From positions 797,501 to 861,500 of the forward strand of contig WAEK01000017.1 in assembly GCA_011634665.1 (NCBI GenBank): a DNA stretch of 64,000 nt, read 5' to 3'. Numbering within the stretch: the first letter of the stretch is position 1; every line of letters begins with the position of its first letter. Positions 11,901 to 22,668 of this stretch are shown here, piece by piece. The stretch is from Mortierella sp. BCC40632. Its lineage: Eukaryota > Mortierellomycota > Mortierellomycetes > Mortierellales > Mortierellaceae. Under the pieces are notes generated by a model. It saw only the letters and a program-made list of their open reading frames with translations. It searched no databases and was not told the DNA's origin. A program made the translations under genes and the position numbers.

Positions 11901-12656
11901 GTTCATGCTGTGTCCTGGCCTTCTCTCTCCCCCACTCCTCCCCTATGCTTGTGCGAGAGACGAACTGGAGAGACCTCCTCGCTTCCTGAACTTTTTCTCT
12001 TCACCCCTTGGCGCTCTGTTTTGGCGAGATGGAGATAGAGCGGCAGCAAGACGCAGGAAGACAAAAAAAGCGCTCATTTTCATGGTTTGACCAAGTACAA
12101 AACCAGTATGGCACGCATGGCTAGCTGGAGTCCAATTGGCTCTTCGTTCGCCATCCTGGTCTCCAATGGTCCCCTTGACAGCTCATCCCATCGTTAATCA
12201 AAAGCTCATGGAGAGCTTCCAGTCCTTGGCTCAAGGTACCCGCCCTCTTTTTTTGCGCGCGTCCTTTGGATGTTGAACCGTCTTCAATAATTAGACGTCT
12301 CCTTTTTTTTTTTTTTTTTTTTTGTTCGATCCTTTCAGCATGTCCTCTTGAAAACACTCCTTAGTCCTCTCAATCTTGAATTCCTTTGGACAGTCTTCAA
12401 AGGCCCTTAGGCAAAGAGACTGACTCTGAAGCCTGTTTGTCTGGTACAAGTGGGTTGGTCCCAGGCTGGTCAGGCCGTGCAGGATGTGGGCCTAACCAAC
12501 CAACATTAGCAAAGAGAGAGAAAGAGTCGGGGGCAAGGAGGCGCATGCTATCAGACTTCACATCTCAACTCCACTGTTGGATTTTATCTGTCCATCTCAG
12601 TCCCGGTCTGCAGCTTTTCCGCCGTGATGACCTCTCTTTCTTTCTCATTCTCTTTC

Positions 12657-12659
<3 letters not shown>

Positions 12660-12726
<67 letters not shown>
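12660..12726. repeat. (CT)n microsatellite, about 67 bp
   Basis: Uninterrupted CT dinucleotides in the gene-poor interval. Confidence 0.95.
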
Positions 12727-12728
<2 letters not shown>

Positions 12729-14303
12729 AGGTCGGCTGAGCGAGGGGAGAGTAAGGGAAGGGGTCAAGATAACGACATGGATATCTTGCTAGACCTCTGT
12801 TGCATTTATGGCCCAGCTGCATGACCGCAGTCTGGGCGTTGATCGTGTGCGTGTTTTTGTGTGTGGAAGCAAAGAAAAGAAAAGAAAAGAAAAGAAAAAA
12901 AAAAAGGCGGGTCTTCAGAGACAGCAAACAAGTCTTGATTTCCGCATTGCCTCCTCTTCTTTCCCCACTCACCCTACCCCTTCCTCCACTTCTTTCTCTC
13001 TCTCCTCTATCTTTCTCTCTGCCTCCCTTCCTCCTCTTACTCCTCTTCTCCCCGGAGCCCCGAGCTCGTGTGGCCTAAAAAACCTCTATCTATGTGAAGA
13101 AAGAGAGAGAGAGAAAGAAAGAAAGAGAGAGAGGGTGTGTGTATGTGCATATCCGATAGTCAAAGGAGATTATGAAAGAAAGGAAAAAAAGAAAAAAAAA
13201 AGGAAAGAGATAGAAAGAGATAGAAAGAGAAAATAGACCTTCCGCACATGTCAGCCTTGTTTTCCTTCTCCACTCTTTTCCCCCGCACACCCTGCCTCTG
13301 CCTTTTTTTTTTTTTTTTTATCAAATCTGAAATCAACGCGTCCCCCCCTCTCGACCTGAATTTTTTTTTTTTTTCTCCTCAAACACTTTTTTTTTTTTGC
13401 TCTAGGCCCATCTATTCCTACAATTATGTTTGTTGTGACCAGATCGTGGCGACCGACAATGGCGCCATTGGACAAACGATTTGCGGCAGGATATAGGAGA
13501 GTTCTGGGAACATCTGCTGCGAGTATTACGCGTAGGCATGGTGTGCGTGGCGGTTTCGGTTGGGTGCGAGGTGTTCGGAAAGAAAGGGACAGAGGAAAAA
13601 GAGAAAGAAAGAGAGAGAGAGAGAGCGGACAGACAGACAAACGTGTGTGTTTTTTCACTCGCGCATAGGACAGGGAAAAAAAAAAGGTCTTTTAACCCCA
13701 TGGAGAGTCGTAGGGTTGGAAACGGACCAACCTCTGGGTGGTCTGTGGTCAAATCGAGCTGAAATGTGGCATAGGCTCTCGATATTCGTTGGCTACGGTG
13801 GACACAACGTGAGAGATGGTGGGGAGGGAGGGGGGAGAAGAGAAAAGAATAAGGAGACTGACCTGGGATCGGCAAGCGGCGCCCTGCCTTTATTGTCTTT
13901 TTTAATCCTCTTTCAGCGCGTCCAAGGGGCGAGACGCAAAAGGCAAAAAAAAAGGCGTAAAAGACAAAAAACGGTTGGGCGGGGGCAAAGCGTGGCAGAG
14001 CAAGAGTAAAAAGAAAAAATAAAAAAATAAAGATAAATGGCGGGCAGATGGCGAGGATGCTGCGAGGTCATGGTGGATATTTATATGCGCGGCCGTATGC
14101 GAGACATTGCGCCGGGTCGTCTGTCCGCCTGAACTGCCCCCGGGTGGAGTTTGACTGATCGTCGTAGGCCCGAACCCTCCCCCCCTCTCCCTCTCTCTTC
14201 TTCCTCCTTCTCCTCCTTCTCCTCCATTTCCTTCACCTCCCCTGGTTGCCTCACGGGCGCGTCGCTGCGTGTCTTTAAATCGATGCATTGGTGACAGCGC
14301 CAC

Positions 14304-14305
<2 letters not shown>

Positions 14306-14358
<53 letters not shown>
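14306..14358. repeat. (CT)n microsatellite, about 53 bp
   Basis: Uninterrupted CT dinucleotides. A GA-rich imperfect tract lies about 550 bp downstream (14870-14945), so the two could form an inverted pair. Confidence 0.95.
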
Positions 14359-14361
<3 letters not shown>

Positions 14362-14893
14362 TCCCTCCCTTCTTGCCTGCTTCTGCTTGATATTGCTTCA
14401 CCGTTACCGTCTTCTACATCCATCGTTGTTCTCCGATTTTTTTTTTATTTTTATTTTTAATTCGACACTGGCTCAGTCATCGTTCTTTCTGATTTACTCA
14501 GGCCAGAGAACCCTGGTCAACCAGACTTCTTCGTTTCTCTCACTCTCATTTTAGTTCGGAGGTATAACTCTCTCATTCCTATTTTTCTCTCTCTGTTCAC
14601 CTCGTGTTATGAATCCATACTCCTGCGCATTAACAGCAACTGTACATTACTCAGTCATTTTCAAGCTCACTTTGTGCGAATTGCCATTGGGGTAGGATTG
14701 AGAAAGTGATGATGAAAAGGACAGAGAGAGAGAGAGAGAGAGAGAAATAAAAAGATCGAGGGCCAGGCGAAGAATGTACCTCAAGTCATTGGCGATGTTG
14801 CGACCGCATTGCAAAAGGGGAAGGAGCCTATCGGCGATGGCATTGTGGAGGTGGCTCCCCCCCGAGAAAGAGAGAAGAGAGAGAAGAGAGAGA

Positions 14894-14924
<31 letters not shown>

Positions 14925-15056
14925 AAGAGAGAGGGAGAGAGAGGGGTGGAAGCGAGGGGGTGGCAGTCTCTCTCACGTTTTCGCATTACTTGCATTACTT
15001 CTTCTCGGTAAGAAAGAAAGAAAGAAAGAGAACGATGTAACTGTTGAGATCGAACC

Positions 15057-15091
<35 letters not shown>

Positions 15092-15603
15092 CCGAGGAGG
15101 CATGGTCGCACAGACAAATCCGACGCACAGGCACAGATTCATTGAAGTGCGATGCCGTGCCATGCCGTGCCAGTCATGAACAAATCTTTTGGAGGCTCTC
15201 TCCGGCCTGTCTCGACTAACACAACAAGCTGCACCCAAAAATAGCAGTTCGAGTTCTTTTTTGCTGAGGTGATCATTCCAATACTGGAGACACAGCTCCA
15301 GAAGAAAGAAGAGGAAGAAGAAAAAGAAGAAAAAAAGGTGCTAGGGGGGAAGATTGGAATGATAAGGGCAACCGCATGGCATGGCTGTGCTGCAAACATG
15401 GTAGCGAGAAGAGGAGAAACAAGGGGCGATTAAGCGGAGGTCTAAGTAATCCTGGACGCTCTTCCACTTCCTCTCCCCCCCTTTTTTTATTATTACTGCT
15501 TTTTTGTTGTTGTTGTTGTTGCTGTTGTATCAAATCGACGAGTTTTTAAAGACGGGGTGTTGTGTGTTTTTAATAGTCATTATTATTGTCTTTTTTGGTC
15601 TTC

Positions 15604-16971
15604 TTATGCGAGTAGCATTAGTGCTCCAATCATGGCAATCACGAGATATAGCCCCGTAGTCACCCTCATCGTCTTGTCTCCGCTACTGGGCTTCAACGGC
15701 GTGATCACGGCGCCACCAGGGACCGGGTTGCCGGACAAACCCTCCTCGCCCAAGAATGAGTTTGAAACATTCACCTTGGCAATACTGATCCTGCTTGAGC
15801 CTGGTGTAAAGTCATAGACAGCATACACTTGCCGCAGGAATGGATCGCCTAGGATATACATCTCATAGTTGCCCAAGGGCATCACAAGCGAGACACAGAG
15901 CGGGGATCCATTGCCGGCATTGGCAATGTAGTCTAGGTAAGGAACCTCGTACTTGATCCCGTTGAACGACACACCAAATGTCATGTTGGAGTTGCCCTTG
16001 CAAGGCACCGTGTAAACCTGATCTGTGGTCGAGAACTGAGCTCCAGGGATCTTGGAATGGAACTCTTGAGCAAATGTGGTGGGTACCGCAATAAAAGACG
16101 TACCCGTATCAAACAACCATGGTGCCTTCGTATAACCAGAGATCTCCTGGTCGCCAGCATAGGCCATGTCCGCATCCACATACCACATGCCTTCCCGGAC
16201 GCCTGCTCCTGTTGAGAGTGGGATGTTGTTCAATGGACCTGAAAACTTTGTGTAGTCAATGCCTCCAAACAGGAACGTGCCACCTTGATTCGGAACAAGC
16301 GTTGCAGCCAAATAGACGGAAAAGACGTTCATGTCCAGCAACTTGTCCTTGTAGATTGTTGCCAGTGGAGGCACTGCGTTGACGACAGGTGAAGCAGGCA
16401 TCAGACCGACAAGGCCAGAGATGCCGGGTCCATAGGAGGACAGGTCGAGACCACTCTTTGTAATGTCTAGGATCTGCTGGTTGTGGACGACGAGACCACC
16501 GATAGAGACAGTGTCAGAAACGATCGGGCCTGCGCCCCAAGTGCCGTCCCCATAGGTGATGTTGTACGAGTAGGGCGTCTTTGTACAAGAGGTGCAGACA
16601 TAGTGCTTCATGTCGTTGCAGTGCAGACCCTGGCACTGGTCCGAGGTGATGACAATCATATCACTGCCAGTGTCAAAGACTACCTCGAACGACTGGGGCG
16701 GGTTGCCGAGCTCAATGGTGCCCGAGTAGCCGAGGTTGCGAGCATTGGTGACAATGGACGTGCCAAGGTACTTTGAGGCAAAGAGGTGACCGGGAGGAGT
16801 GTTGGTGCTGGATGCAGGAAGATGCTTAGAGACTTTGACTTCGAATGTCTTGGCATCTGTGACAGAAAAGAGTCCTGATGGCGATGAGGAGAGGAGAGCG
16901 GTGTGGAGGAGGAGAAGGATGGCGAGCGCGCTGAAGGAGTTGGATCGTTTCGTCATTGCCGAGGACGACAT
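15604..16971 (-). CDS. Secreted, probably GPI-anchored aspartic protease (pepsin family A1)
   Basis: Single exon, 455 residues. A hydrophobic signal segment covers about residues 12-30. The two catalytic Asp motifs are DTGSD at Asp100 and DTGTS at Asp288. The flap motif ITYGDGT places the flap Tyr at 140. The bilobal A1 landmarks GTIELGNPPQSFEVVFDTGS, GISGLVGLMP, FLFGGID and YILGDPFLRQVYAVYDF are present. After the catalytic unit comes a Ser/Pro-containing linker and a C-terminal hydrophobic helix (about 437-455) with no basic tail, which resembles a GPI-attachment signal as in fungal yapsins. The role is inferred to be extracellular or cell-wall protein cleavage. The propeptide (about 31-70) is short. 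It differs from the vacuolar-type A1 protease 10 kb away in having no introns and in its C-terminal tail. The start at 16971 gives a complete signal peptide. Confidence 0.93.
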   Translation of the reverse strand: MSSSAMTKRSNSFSALAILLLLHTALLSSSPSGLFSVTDAKTFEVKVSKHLPASSTNTPPGHLFASKYLGTSIVTNARNLGYSGTIELGNPPQSFEVVFDTGSDMIVITSDQCQGLHCNDMKHYVCTSCTKTPYSYNITYGDGTWGAGPIVSDTVSIGGLVVHNQQILDITKSGLDLSSYGPGISGLVGLMPASPVVNAVPPLATIYKDKLLDMNVFSVYLAATLVPNQGGTFLFGGIDYTKFSGPLNNIPLSTGAGVREGMWYVDADMAYAGDQEISGYTKAPWLFDTGTSFIAVPTTFAQEFHSKIPGAQFSTTDQVYTVPCKGNSNMTFGVSFNGIKYEVPYLDYIANAGNGSPLCVSLVMPLGNYEMYILGDPFLRQVYAVYDFTPGSSRISIAKVNVSNSFLGEEGLSGNPVPGGAVITPLKPSSGDKTMRVTTGLYLVIAMIGALMLLA

Positions 16972-17557
16972 CTCGGCGGCGGCTGTGGAGAAGGGGGAAG
17001 AGGAGGAAGAGGAGGAGGAAGAGGAGGAAGAAGAGGAAGTGGATGAAAAAAGAGAAAGAGAAAGAGGAGGATAAAGTAGAGGAGAAAAGACGACGAAGAC
17101 GACGGCGACGACGTGCAGCGGCGAGTGACAAGGGGAAGGACGAGAGGCTCGACGGTTATGGACGGATCATCCAAAGGGGAGAGGCCATCCAGCTGGACAG
17201 GCTGGAAAGAGACCTAGGGTCCAAGGGTTTATCCGTGGCTGTAGTTGTGCAGCTGTCTACGGGCGGAGACGAGGGAGATGAGTGGACGGTGAAAGGACGG
17301 TGACAGGACAGTGGCAAGACAGTGACAAAGGAAATTGACAGGAGAGGGGCAAGAGGAGACAGGGATCCGGAGAAGCAATGACAGAAGAGCAAGTGAGAAG
17401 AGAAGAGAGGATAAACAGAGGAGAGGAGAGGAGAGAGAGAGAGAGAAAGAGAGAGAGGAGAAGAAGAAAGGAGAAAGAGAAAAATGGAGCCAACAGGGGA
17501 ATAAGGGAAAAGAAGATGAAAAAAAGAACAAGAAAAAAAAGAAAAAAAAAAAAAATG

Positions 17558-17583
17558 CGTGTGTGTGTGTGTGTGTGTGTGTG
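17558..17583. repeat. (GT)n microsatellite
   Basis: About 12-13 GT dinucleotides following an A-rich stretch. Confidence 0.9.
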
Positions 17584-18232
17584 ATCAGACTCGATCAGAT
17601 CCATCCCTCACCATAGGGAGAGCCTCTGCCATTCCCGTCATCGTCAAGGGAAAAACCCCCCGAAGACTTCAGCCCCGCTCGGGGACGACCGCTCCGGACA
17701 CGCAGGAATGACTAGAAACAGGATCGCTCGCGTGAAAAAAAACTTTTTTCCCAGCTAGCGGGGTCATTTCATTCTCGCACCCCCATTCATCCGGACGGCG
17801 CGTTCCAACGGCCCATGGGCCCTTCTGCTCTCATTCTCTTTTTTTTTTTTTTTTCTCATTCTCTCTTGGTCGTGTCGTAGTCCAGCGGCTGCTCTGATGG
17901 CTCATCTCCCACAAGAATAGCAAAAGGTCACCCCTTTGTCAAGTCCCTCGCGCTAAAGTCCATCCATCAGCCCTTCTTGCCACACCCGCTAGATTTGCTC
18001 CGCATTCAAAGGCCATGCGCCCGTTCTCAAGTCTGGCTCTAGAATCCGGCTTTAAGACCGCTATCTTCTCCCAGCATTCTCTTGCGGTCGCTCTTGTATC
18101 TGGTACCAGCGCCCCAGCTCTACTGTTGTACCCAATGGCTCTCACATGGCTCTCGCCATTCGCTCTTCTCGACTAGCCCCGCCCTGCAAGAATACTTTTT
18201 TCCAATAAAAGTAACTGGCTCACTCCCACTTT

Positions 18233-18270
<38 letters not shown>

Positions 18271-18489
18271 ACCTCGCCCATCCTCTTATTCGACTTTGGT
18301 TCCCGTGGCTACCACCCGGGCAGTTACAGGCGGACAAGATAGCTTCTTCTCTCCTTTACTTCTTCTCTTTCTTTCTCTCTTTCTTTGTTCTTTTCCGTCC
18401 CTTTTTTGTATGCGCGGATGTCATAGGGGGAAAGGGGGCAACAGTTCGCCACAGCTTTCCTCAAAAGATTTTTCCTTTTCATTATTAAG

Positions 18490-18640
<151 letters not shown>

Positions 18641-18996
18641 TTTTTTTTTTAAATAGGAATTGAGCAACAAGGAAGAGGGAGAGAGAGAATAAGATAGAGA
18701 GAGAACGGGTCAACTGCAACTCTTTTCTCCGTTGCAAATATTTCAGTAGACCCGGACTCAGACACTTTGCGTAGATATTGACATATACACTGACCCCCCC
18801 TCTTCTTTCCTTAAACGACAAAAATAATAGCTCTTTTTTTTTTTTTTTTTTTTGCGTGTGCTATGGCATTAAACAATCATCAAAGGCCAACGGGGCCAAG
18901 AGTGAATTACATTGGCGGAGGAAATAATTGGTGTCGAACCGAGCGAAAAAAAAAAAAAAAAAAAAGGAATGTCCTTTCAAAGGCATCTCCTCTCTT

Positions 18997-19956
18997 TCAT
19001 TTCTTTCTTTTTCTCTCTCTCTTTTCCTTATTGCCAGTCATATCTTTTTTTTTTTTTTTTTTTTGTGCGTCTTTCAAGATCGAAGACTGAGACCGCGCAT
19101 GAGCGAAACACCATTTTTCGTTCGTTGCTCCTCCTCCGGGGCCATTCGGAGACATTGGTGGTGAGAATAGACCCAGAGAAGGATGTGCACGCTCCGTACT
19201 AGGCGAGTTCACATAGTGGGCATGCAAAGCCTTGGGCTGTGTGGCCGCCACGGGCGAATAAAAGATTTGTTGCAAGGGCAAAGTATTGCGTTTCTTGATC
19301 GCAGAAGGGGTCAATAAACCTTTCAACGGTGCTGCGACAGCACTAGCCTCAGGACTCTCGCCTGTTGCAAACGATATCGGGGCTGGTGGCGCGGAAGTAT
19401 CAATCGTCAGCTTTGTAGGACCTGTGCTAGACGTATTGTCCTCAAATGCTGCTGCCGCTGCCGGTGGTGGTGACGGTGATTTGGGTAGGGACTGAGATGT
19501 AGGAGGTGAGGGGATAGGCGAAACACTGGGGACGGGCACGGGTACCACCTCCAGATTCGCTTCGGACGCTTTCTTGTCCTTGAGATGTCTCCACCATCCT
19601 ACGGTCGTGACAGCCACACCCGCTGCCTGGAACTTGCGCCTCAATGTCTTGACACCCATCTTGACCTCTTCATACTCGGCATTGCCAATACCAAACTGTT
19701 TCCGTGGCTGTCGACCTCCATGTTGGAAATGCTGGTTGGAGAGACCGGGCTTGCCCTGGAGTCGTAGAATATAATCTTCGATATAGTAAAGTCTCTGAGC
19801 CTTGCTTTGGACGGTCTTGGACAGGTCCATGGTTTCGGTGTACAGAGACTGTGTCGCAGACGTGAATGCCTGAACGCGTGTCGTGATAGCCTCCAATCGA
19901 GATTCGAGCATTGCTTCAAACTCCAACTCTGCGGCGGTCATTCGGTGGTCCTTCAT
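18997..19956 (-). CDS. Uncharacterised protein with N-terminal helical region and Pro/Ser-rich tail
   Basis: About 319 residues if read as one exon. I do not recognise the family. Residues 1 to about 70 are strongly helical and heptad-like (AAELEFEAMLESRLEAITTRV, then LYTETMDLSKTVQSKAQRLYYIEDYILRLQG), consistent with a coiled coil. Next comes a conserved-looking segment with FGIGNAEYEEVKMGVKTLRRKF and VGWWRHLKD. From about 135 on it is Pro/Ser/Ala-rich and probably disordered, with several S/T-P sites. The last 40 residues are Lys-rich low complexity and may be intron or 3' UTR read as protein, so the true 3' end is uncertain. The frame continues upstream of the ATG to an acceptor-like CCCCTCAG (exon from 19992) and would add a stretch with PKKKRK, a nuclear-signal-like sequence, but no upstream ATG was found to support translation of that part. 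Confidence 0.6.
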   Translation of the reverse strand: MKDHRMTAAELEFEAMLESRLEAITTRVQAFTSATQSLYTETMDLSKTVQSKAQRLYYIEDYILRLQGKPGLSNQHFQHGGRQPRKQFGIGNAEYEEVKMGVKTLRRKFQAAGVAVTTVGWWRHLKDKKASEANLEVVPVPVPSVSPIPSPPTSQSLPKSPSPPPAAAAAFEDNTSSTGPTKLTIDTSAPPAPISFATGESPEASAVAAPLKGLLTPSAIKKRNTLPLQQIFYSPVAATQPKALHAHYVNSPSTERAHPSLGLFSPPMSPNGPGGGATNEKWCFAHARSQSSILKDAQKKKKKKDMTGNKEKRERKRKK

Positions 19957-19992
19957 CTTCCTTTTCTTCTTTGGTATCTCGTGTGGAGGAAG

Positions 19993-21158
19993 CTGAGGGG
20001 GAAGGGCAATGAAACGAAGGGAGAAAAGAGGAGGTCGTCAAAGAGGGCGTGGGTTGCTCTATTGGCTGTGTTTTGTTGTCCTGGTTTGTTGGAAGGAGAA
20101 GTCGTCAGTGCCTGGAGTGGGGTACCGTGTTAGTGTGGGTGCAGGGTCGTTCAGCAAATGTTGATCCGTTGAAGTAAAAGAGAGTGTGCGTGTGTGAGAG
20201 AAGAGGAAAGGCGGCTGGTGTAAGTTCTGTTTGGAGGAGAGTATGTACAGAAGGTGCTTGCGCAGAATGAATAAAAGGTGCAAGAGTCAAGCAACGGGGA
20301 AAGTAAGGGCATTTCTTCAAGATTGCCAGCTGCAACGCTTTATAGTGCAAAAAATAAAAAATAAAAAAAACCACTGTTGTCGGCATGACCACGACCACTA
20401 CGAATCGGTATGATGGGCTGGAGAGGGGGGTACCCCCAGAATATGAGAACAGAGAGATCACGCTCCCATGTATCCTAACCCCTCTCTCTCCTCGTGAAAG
20501 GTCAGGCTGACTTCTAGACGCGGTCATGCACAACACACCGATTCTCTACCCCGACTACGACAGGGGACTATTTGTACAATGGTGCAACAAGGCCCTGTCT
20601 ATGGCGCATGTCGTTCGTTACGAAAGGGGCGATGGCAAAAGGGAGGTGAGGTGTTGAGAAACAGGTCTGGAGGGCATAAAAAGAAGAAAAGGGGGGTTGG
20701 ACATAGGACATCTGAGGATTCAAAAAAGAATGCGGCTCGTGCCTGAATTCGGATCTTTCTTCGGTCGGTAGTGGGCGAGACACGGCCATGCGGGCGTGAT
20801 TAGGATAAACGGCAGGTTCGGACACATCGCATCGACCAGGGGGGGGGCAGTAGTAGCAAGAGACGAGACCCGCACAAGAGACAACGATGGTTGCCGTGTC
20901 GAGTTTTGTGTCGAGTGGCCATCTATCCCCAAGGCAGGCTTTGCCCTAGGCAGTTTACCTTGATTGAGGTGGCTGATGTGTTCGTTGGAAGGCTCTTTCC
21001 TCACTGATCGCTGATCTTGGAAGGAGCACGCCTTGGAGAAGTCTGTTTGTTGGTGGGCCGCAGTGATTAATTGACTGTGCCTCGTCCTCGCCACAGTGCC
21101 GCAGCACGTCCCCCCCCCCTGCCTTCGCCCTCGTCGTAGTGGTGCTCTCGGTGCATGG
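19993..21158. other. Divergent promoter region between coiled-coil gene and FCP1-like gene
   Basis: About 1.1 kb. No supported coding sequence. It should contain both 5' regions. G and C runs occur at 20837-20845 and 21111-21119. Confidence 0.55.
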
Positions 21159-22361
21159 ATGCATTCTTCACTTCTTTACAAGCACCCATCTAAGAGCTAC
21201 CTTCTCTCATCCAGATCTCTACCTCTCCTCTCTCCTCATCTTCTCTCAAGACCCATTTCCACTTTCACATCCAAAAGATCTTCTGCAATGACCCAGAATC
21301 CATCCCCCAACAACAAGTCCTCGATGCGTAAATCATCTGTGCCAGAGGTAGACTCTCTGACCGGTGCCTTCGGTGACCTTCAGATTCGCACACAGCCGAC
21401 CAACAGAACTAACAACTACCAAGGAGGTTCTCGAGGCAGCTACGATAAGAACTGGGGTCAAGATAGAAGGGTAAACACAGGCAGCGGGTCAAGGTCAGGG
21501 CCACGACCCACTTCTGGGTCAGGTCCTAGTCGTAGTTCTGGCAGGGAGAGTCCACCCATTAGCCCGAATGGCTCTCGTTCCGCCTACTATAACGAGGAAA
21601 CCAAGACCTTCTTTCCTTCGAAACCCATCCGACCCATTACACCCTCTTATCTGACCGTGGCTTCACAGGAACCAGCCATTCTCACCAGCCCACAAAAATT
21701 GCTTATTATCCTTGACCTAAACGGAACCCTCTTTTATCGAGCCAAGAACAATAAGCGCAATGTTACCTCACGCCCTTACCTGCAAGAATTTCTAGATTTT
21801 ATCTTTGAGAACTGTCGCGTCATGGTCTGGTCCAGTGCACAACCGCATAGTGTTGAGGCTATGCTGAGCTATGGATTTGGCGGGCGATCCTCGCTTCTGG
21901 ACCGAATCTGGACACGAGAGGACTTTCGATTGCCTAGATCGGATTACATCAAGAAAGTCCTTACAATTAAGGATCTCGAGTTTGTCTGGGAAGGGATTGA
22001 ACTTGAGAAGAAAAAGACTCAAGGGGGACACCAGAGAAAATCGTCGCATGAGGGGATCAAATTTGAAGAGATTGTGGGCTCAAAGGAGGTAGTGGACGAA
22101 AAGCATGCGATCCATTTTGACCAAACCAACACCGTATTGATTGATGACTCTCATGACAAGAGTCAATTGCAGCCTCACAACGGCTTGGTCCTCCGTGACT
22201 TTGATGAGGACCTAGCTAAGGCTGGCAATGACGATGAGTTGCTAAGGGTGAAGCAATATCTCGAAAAGCTGATTTACCAATCGAACGTGAGTGCTTACAT
22301 GAGTCGACACCCCTTTAGTTCAAGTATCCCTCTTGAAGGTAATTTCATCCGCATGAGTTAA
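21159..22361 (+). CDS. FCP1/NIF-type HAD-family protein with altered catalytic motif
   Basis: 400 residues from the chosen ATG. The frame also offers ATGs at 21096 and 21288. The 21159 start gives an Arg/Ser-rich, acid-free N-terminus (SSLLYKHPSKSYLLSSRSL... RPISTFTSKRSS) that looks like a mitochondrial presequence. Starting at 21288 would remove it. A Gly/Ser/Arg-rich linker follows, then the FCP1 homology region: KLLIILDLNGTLFYR (nucleophile Asp186), SRPYLQEFLDFIFENCRVMVWSSA (motif II), WTREDF and KDLEFVW, and TVLIDDSHDK (motif IV). Classical members have DLDxT; here the second Asp, the general acid, is Asn188. DLNGT variants are familiar in fungal paralogues. Likely a Ser/Thr phosphatase-like or Tim50-like protein; substrate unknown. 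No introns needed. Fairly sure of family, not of activity or location. Confidence 0.85.
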   Translation: MHSSLLYKHPSKSYLLSSRSLPLLSPHLLSRPISTFTSKRSSAMTQNPSPNNKSSMRKSSVPEVDSLTGAFGDLQIRTQPTNRTNNYQGGSRGSYDKNWGQDRRVNTGSGSRSGPRPTSGSGPSRSSGRESPPISPNGSRSAYYNEETKTFFPSKPIRPITPSYLTVASQEPAILTSPQKLLIILDLNGTLFYRAKNNKRNVTSRPYLQEFLDFIFENCRVMVWSSAQPHSVEAMLSYGFGGRSSLLDRIWTREDFRLPRSDYIKKVLTIKDLEFVWEGIELEKKKTQGGHQRKSSHEGIKFEEIVGSKEVVDEKHAIHFDQTNTVLIDDSHDKSQLQPHNGLVLRDFDEDLAKAGNDDELLRVKQYLEKLIYQSNVSAYMSRHPFSSSIPLEGNFIRMS

Positions 22362-22668
22362 AGCAGCAAAGAGCTGCTAAAAAAAGGAGCTACTATTCCC
22401 TATGCTATCTACCTTTCGACTGATCAGAATCCTATGTTTACCATATCGACATAGAGCGAACCCCAAGCAGTTCCACAAGCCAAAAGACCAATGGCGATTC
22501 AATTGCTAATCTCCTCAGAAGAGTTAATCTCCAGGACTAATTCCAGCTCTTCTCTTCCCCAAAAGCACCAATTTTCACTAAAATTAAAATTTATAAAAAA
22601 AAAAAAAAAAAAACGAAAGGGACTTCATTGCTATTTCTCTGCTTGATATCATACACTACCTAGGGTAA
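22362..22668. other. Convergent 3' interval
   Basis: 307 bp between the FCP1-like and Med11-like genes. It contains an A run at 22596-22613 and nothing that looks like a gene. Confidence 0.6.

Larger units (their letters stand above)
8706..15603. other. 6.9-kb gene-poor, repeat-rich interval
   Basis: No open frame here looks like a protein. Longer frames are compositionally biased (Ser-Leu or Arg-Glu runs from CT/GA repeats) or lack splice logic. The interval contains A/T runs (9949-9973, 13302-13319, 15058-15087), CT and GA microsatellites, a GCGC run near 10978-10988 and a TGTGTG-rich part near 10550. It probably holds the 5' flank of the RhoGAP-like gene and the 3' flank of the protease. 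Non-coding RNA cannot be excluded. Confidence 0.6.

Noticed and set aside
12565..12972. Open frames reading Ser-Leu or Arg-Glu runs (also near 13902-14423, 14809-15219, 18324-18821)
   Set aside because: They are translations of CT/GA microsatellites, open in several frames and on both strands at once.
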